DNA from: Agromyces sp. Root81
Lineage (GTDB): Bacteria; Actinomycetota; Actinomycetes; Actinomycetales; Microbacteriaceae
Direction: 5' to 3'
Assembly: GCF_001429165.1 (NCBI RefSeq)
Contig: NZ_LMIR01000003.1
Coordinates: 310,001-374,000, forward strand
DNA length: 64,000 nucleotides
This document shows, piece by piece, positions 62,248 to 64,000 of the stretch. Under the pieces are notes generated by a model. The model was not told where the DNA came from. It saw only the letters and a program-made list of their open reading frames with translations, and did no database searches. How positions within the stretch are numbered: position 1 is the stretch's first letter; every line of letters starts with the position of its first letter. The translations under genes and the position numbers were made by a program.

Positions 62248-63675
62248 CTAGCCGCGCCCGCCGAGCGCCCCGCGCACGATGCCGGCGGCGGCGAGGGCAT
62301 CGGATGCCGCGCGCCGCCGGTTCTCGATCGCCTGCCCGATGTCACGCGCGACGGCCGGATTCGAGCGCACGATCTCGTCGATCACGGCGAGCGGCATCAC
62401 GAGGAGCGTCGTGACCTCGGCCGCGACGGCGCGGACGAACGACGGCTCGCGAGTGAGCACCGTCTGGCCGACGGATTCGCCGACCTCGGCCCACCCCGAG
62501 TCGATCGCCCCGCGATCGGTCACGATCGAGAGGGCGAGCCGGCCGTCGACGACGACCCGCAGCATGTCGGGCACCCGGTCGGGCTGCTGCACGACCTCCC
62601 CGGTGCCGTACCGCTCGAGGTGGCACGCGGGTGCGAGCCGCGCCCGATCCTCGGCGCTCAGCCGGAACGCGGGCGCGATCAGCTCGAATGCGGCGTCGAG
62701 CTGCGCGGGCTCGGCGACGGGGTCGGTCGAGTCGCCGTCGAGCGAGAGGCCCCGCCGGCGCGCCGCGTACCAGAGCCATGCGAGCAGGAGCGACACCGCG
62801 TCATCCGCTGCCGCTGGGCCGGAGACCGGCACCTCGACCTCGTACTTCGCGGCTCCCAGGTACCGTGCTGCGGGCTGCTCGCCGCGGGCGGCCATCGGCA
62901 GCCCGCGCGCGACGTCGACGACGAGGTCGATGACCTCGTGCGGCGGATCGTCGGTCGAGAAGGTCACGGTCGCCATCGCGCGGTGCAGCTCGGTCGGGAG
63001 GCTCAGGTTGGTGAACGACGCGTTCGCGAGCGAGGCGTTCGGCACGATCTGCACGCCGGCGCCGGTGTCGATGTGCACGGCGCGCCAGTTCACCTCGATG
63101 ACCCGGCCCCGGACACTCCCGGTGTCGAGCCAGTCGCCGAGCTTGAACGGCTGCTCGAAGAGCAGCAGCAGGCCCGAGATGATGCCGCCGACGGCGTTCT
63201 GCAGGGCGAGGCCGATGACGATCGAGGTGACGCCGAGCGCGGCGATGAGCCCGCCGACATCCGCGCCCCACACCCAGGAGAAGAGGATCGCGAGGCCGAC
63301 GACGATGAGCACCAGGCGGCCGAGGTCGACGAAGATCGACGGGATCCGCTCGCGCCAGCTGCCGGGCTTCGCATTGGCGAAGAGGGCGACGTTGAGGGCG
63401 CTCAGCACCAGGAGGATGACGAGGAAGCCGAGCACCGTGGCGACGACGCGAGCCCACACCTGCTCTGCGGGCGACTGGAGCGCGAAGATCAGCAGGCCGA
63501 ACAGCGCCCCGACCGGCACGACCCAGTTGCGGAGCAGCCGAACGGGCTTGGCGGCGGCGCTGCCACGGCGGGTCAACCAGCCGAGCACCTCGGTGAGCAC
63601 GACGAGCAGCACCGGCACGCCGATGGCGAGCACGACGCCCCAGAACAGCCATCCCTCGCCGAAGAGCTCGTCCAC
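62248..63675 (-). CDS. MscS-type channel with cyclic-nucleotide-binding domain
   Basis: A 475-residue protein of the bCNG class. Membrane segments (about 8-30, 50-68, 78-100, 118-135) lead to the MscS pore and beta domain: GLIAALGVTSIVIGLALQNA, then VGGIISGLLLLFEQPFKLGD and WRAVHIDTGAGVQIVPNASL. After the alpha/beta domain comes a C-terminal cyclic-nucleotide-binding fold (about 335-455; YGTGEVVQQPDRVPDMLRVV; VGESVGQTVLTREPSFVRAV). Cyclic-nucleotide gating is therefore expected. It begins 4 bp after the cyclase stop on the same strand, so the pair is an operon. Confidence 0.85.
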   Translation of the reverse strand: MDELFGEGWLFWGVVLAIGVPVLLVVLTEVLGWLTRRGSAAAKPVRLLRNWVVPVGALFGLLIFALQSPAEQVWARVVATVLGFLVILLVLSALNVALFANAKPGSWRERIPSIFVDLGRLVLIVVGLAILFSWVWGADVGGLIAALGVTSIVIGLALQNAVGGIISGLLLLFEQPFKLGDWLDTGSVRGRVIEVNWRAVHIDTGAGVQIVPNASLANASFTNLSLPTELHRAMATVTFSTDDPPHEVIDLVVDVARGLPMAARGEQPAARYLGAAKYEVEVPVSGPAAADDAVSLLLAWLWYAARRRGLSLDGDSTDPVAEPAQLDAAFELIAPAFRLSAEDRARLAPACHLERYGTGEVVQQPDRVPDMLRVVVDGRLALSIVTDRGAIDSGWAEVGESVGQTVLTREPSFVRAVAAEVTTLLVMPLAVIDEIVRSNPAVARDIGQAIENRRRAASDALAAAGIVRGALGGRG

Positions 63676-63678
63676 GAG

Positions 63679-64000
63679 CTACTCCACCCGCCACACGGTC
63701 TCGGCGCCCTCGGCGGTCTCGATCCTGCCGGCCGAGACGATGCGCACGCCGTCCTGCAGTCGGTCCTTCACCGCCTGGCTCACGTAGATGCCGGGCCGGC
63801 CGTCGACGCTGCGCACCCGGTAGGCGAGGTTCACGGCGTCGCCCCAGAGGTCGTAGGCGAGACTCGTGCGCCCGACGAGCCCGCTCGTCACGGTGCCGGT
63901 CGCGATGCCGGCGCGCAGTTCGACGGATGCCTCGTTCGACGCGTTGAACCGTTCGACGACGGAGCGCAGCTCGGTCGCGAACTCGACCGCGCGCCGCACG
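63679..64000 (-). CDS. Class III adenylate/guanylate cyclase, partial
   Basis: About 107 C-terminal residues of a class III nucleotide cyclase; the rest lies past the right edge. The catalytic core shows ELRAGIATGTVTSGLVGRTS and LAYDLWGDAVNLAYRVRSVD. The Asp in YDLWGD at the base-selecting site favours ATP, and Asn/Arg of VNLAYR are the transition-state residues. The product would be cAMP, the likely signal for the adjacent MscS-cNMP channel. The GTG at 63999 is internal, not the start. Confidence 0.8.
   Translation of the reverse strand, partial: VRRAVEFATELRSVVERFNASNEASVELRAGIATGTVTSGLVGRTSLAYDLWGDAVNLAYRVRSVDGRPGIYVSQAVKDRLQDGVRIVSAGRIETAEGAETVWRVE

Overview
The window is high-GC, densely coded bacterial DNA. 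It uses many GTG starts, TANNNT -10 boxes lying 6-7 nt ahead of start codons, and very frequent GGATGC/GCATCC words. Together with the gene content (class Ib nrdHIEF, DUF3105, ETF paired with a cytochrome b, mycothiol-era actinobacterial families) this points to an actinobacterium, most likely Microbacteriaceae (Agromyces-like). That placement is inference. No tRNA, rRNA, CRISPR array, prophage or intact transposon was seen. The content is mostly chromosomal metabolism with a few unusual cassettes.

Layout. 1-0.8 kb: 5' part of an FAD oxidoreductase running off the left edge. 0.9-2.4 kb: YdeI-like protein and an alpha/beta hydrolase. 2.5-7.5 kb (minus): amidase, TetR, agmatine deiminase and PucR regulator, with a perfect 18-bp palindrome ahead of the deiminase. 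7.7-10.2 kb: DUF2306 membrane protein and a NarL-type two-component pair. 10.3-13 kb: SRPBCC protein, bifunctional-nuclease-family protein, acyl-CoA dehydrogenase. 13-19 kb: an electron-transfer module (etfB, etfA, a cytochrome b with repeated N-terminal motifs, a KstR2-like TetR) divergent from a large acyl-CoA dehydrogenase. 19-21.5 kb: transglycosylase, PspA and a membrane partner. 21.6-25.0 kb (minus): LysR regulator, an 85-residue three-repeat peptide, a JmjC dioxygenase and a sucrase/ferredoxin-like Fe-S protein. The last three are joined by overlapping stop/start codons. 25.1-27.5 kb: HxlR regulator and a fumarate-reductase-type flavoprotein. 27.5-36.2 kb: many small or poorly characterised genes, including PPOX, RidA, VOC, FGE-like, glycosyltransferase and lipoproteins. 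36.2-37.35 kb: a gene-poor, lower-GC stretch with palindromes, two tiny genes, degraded sequence and a tandem 20-bp repeat. 37.3-41.5 kb: nrdHIEF with NrdR boxes and a DnaA-box cluster. 41.7-43.8 kb: hydrolase, HhH-GPD protein, VOC protein. 43.8-49.2 kb: ChvE/Ggu-type sugar ABC transporter with its LacI regulator. 49.3-54.1 kb: MFS, aldo/keto reductase, cyclase-family hydrolase and APC permease. 54.3-57.8 kb: membrane protein, second NarL-type pair, SPFH protein. 58-60.6 kb: metB and cystathionine beta-synthase. 60.8-62.2 kb: DUF3105/DUF305 pair. 62.2-64 kb: MscS-cNMP channel with a class III nucleotide cyclase cut by the right edge.

The best candidate for an undescribed system is the 21.6-24.0 kb cassette. 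Its small acidic, Gly/Asp/Ala-rich peptide carries three 24-residue repeats, each with one His. It is translationally coupled to a JmjC enzyme whose active-site sequence resembles the histidyl-hydroxylase (MINA/NO66) type, and then to a cysteine-rich redox protein. This is consistent with a ribosomally made, post-translationally hydroxylated peptide (inference). Secondary points of interest are the ETF/cytochrome b module under a KstR2-like operator, the DnaA-box cluster upstream of the reductase operon, the cyclase/gated-channel pair, a REP-like element, and a probable start-proximal C-run frameshift in the large acyl-CoA dehydrogenase.
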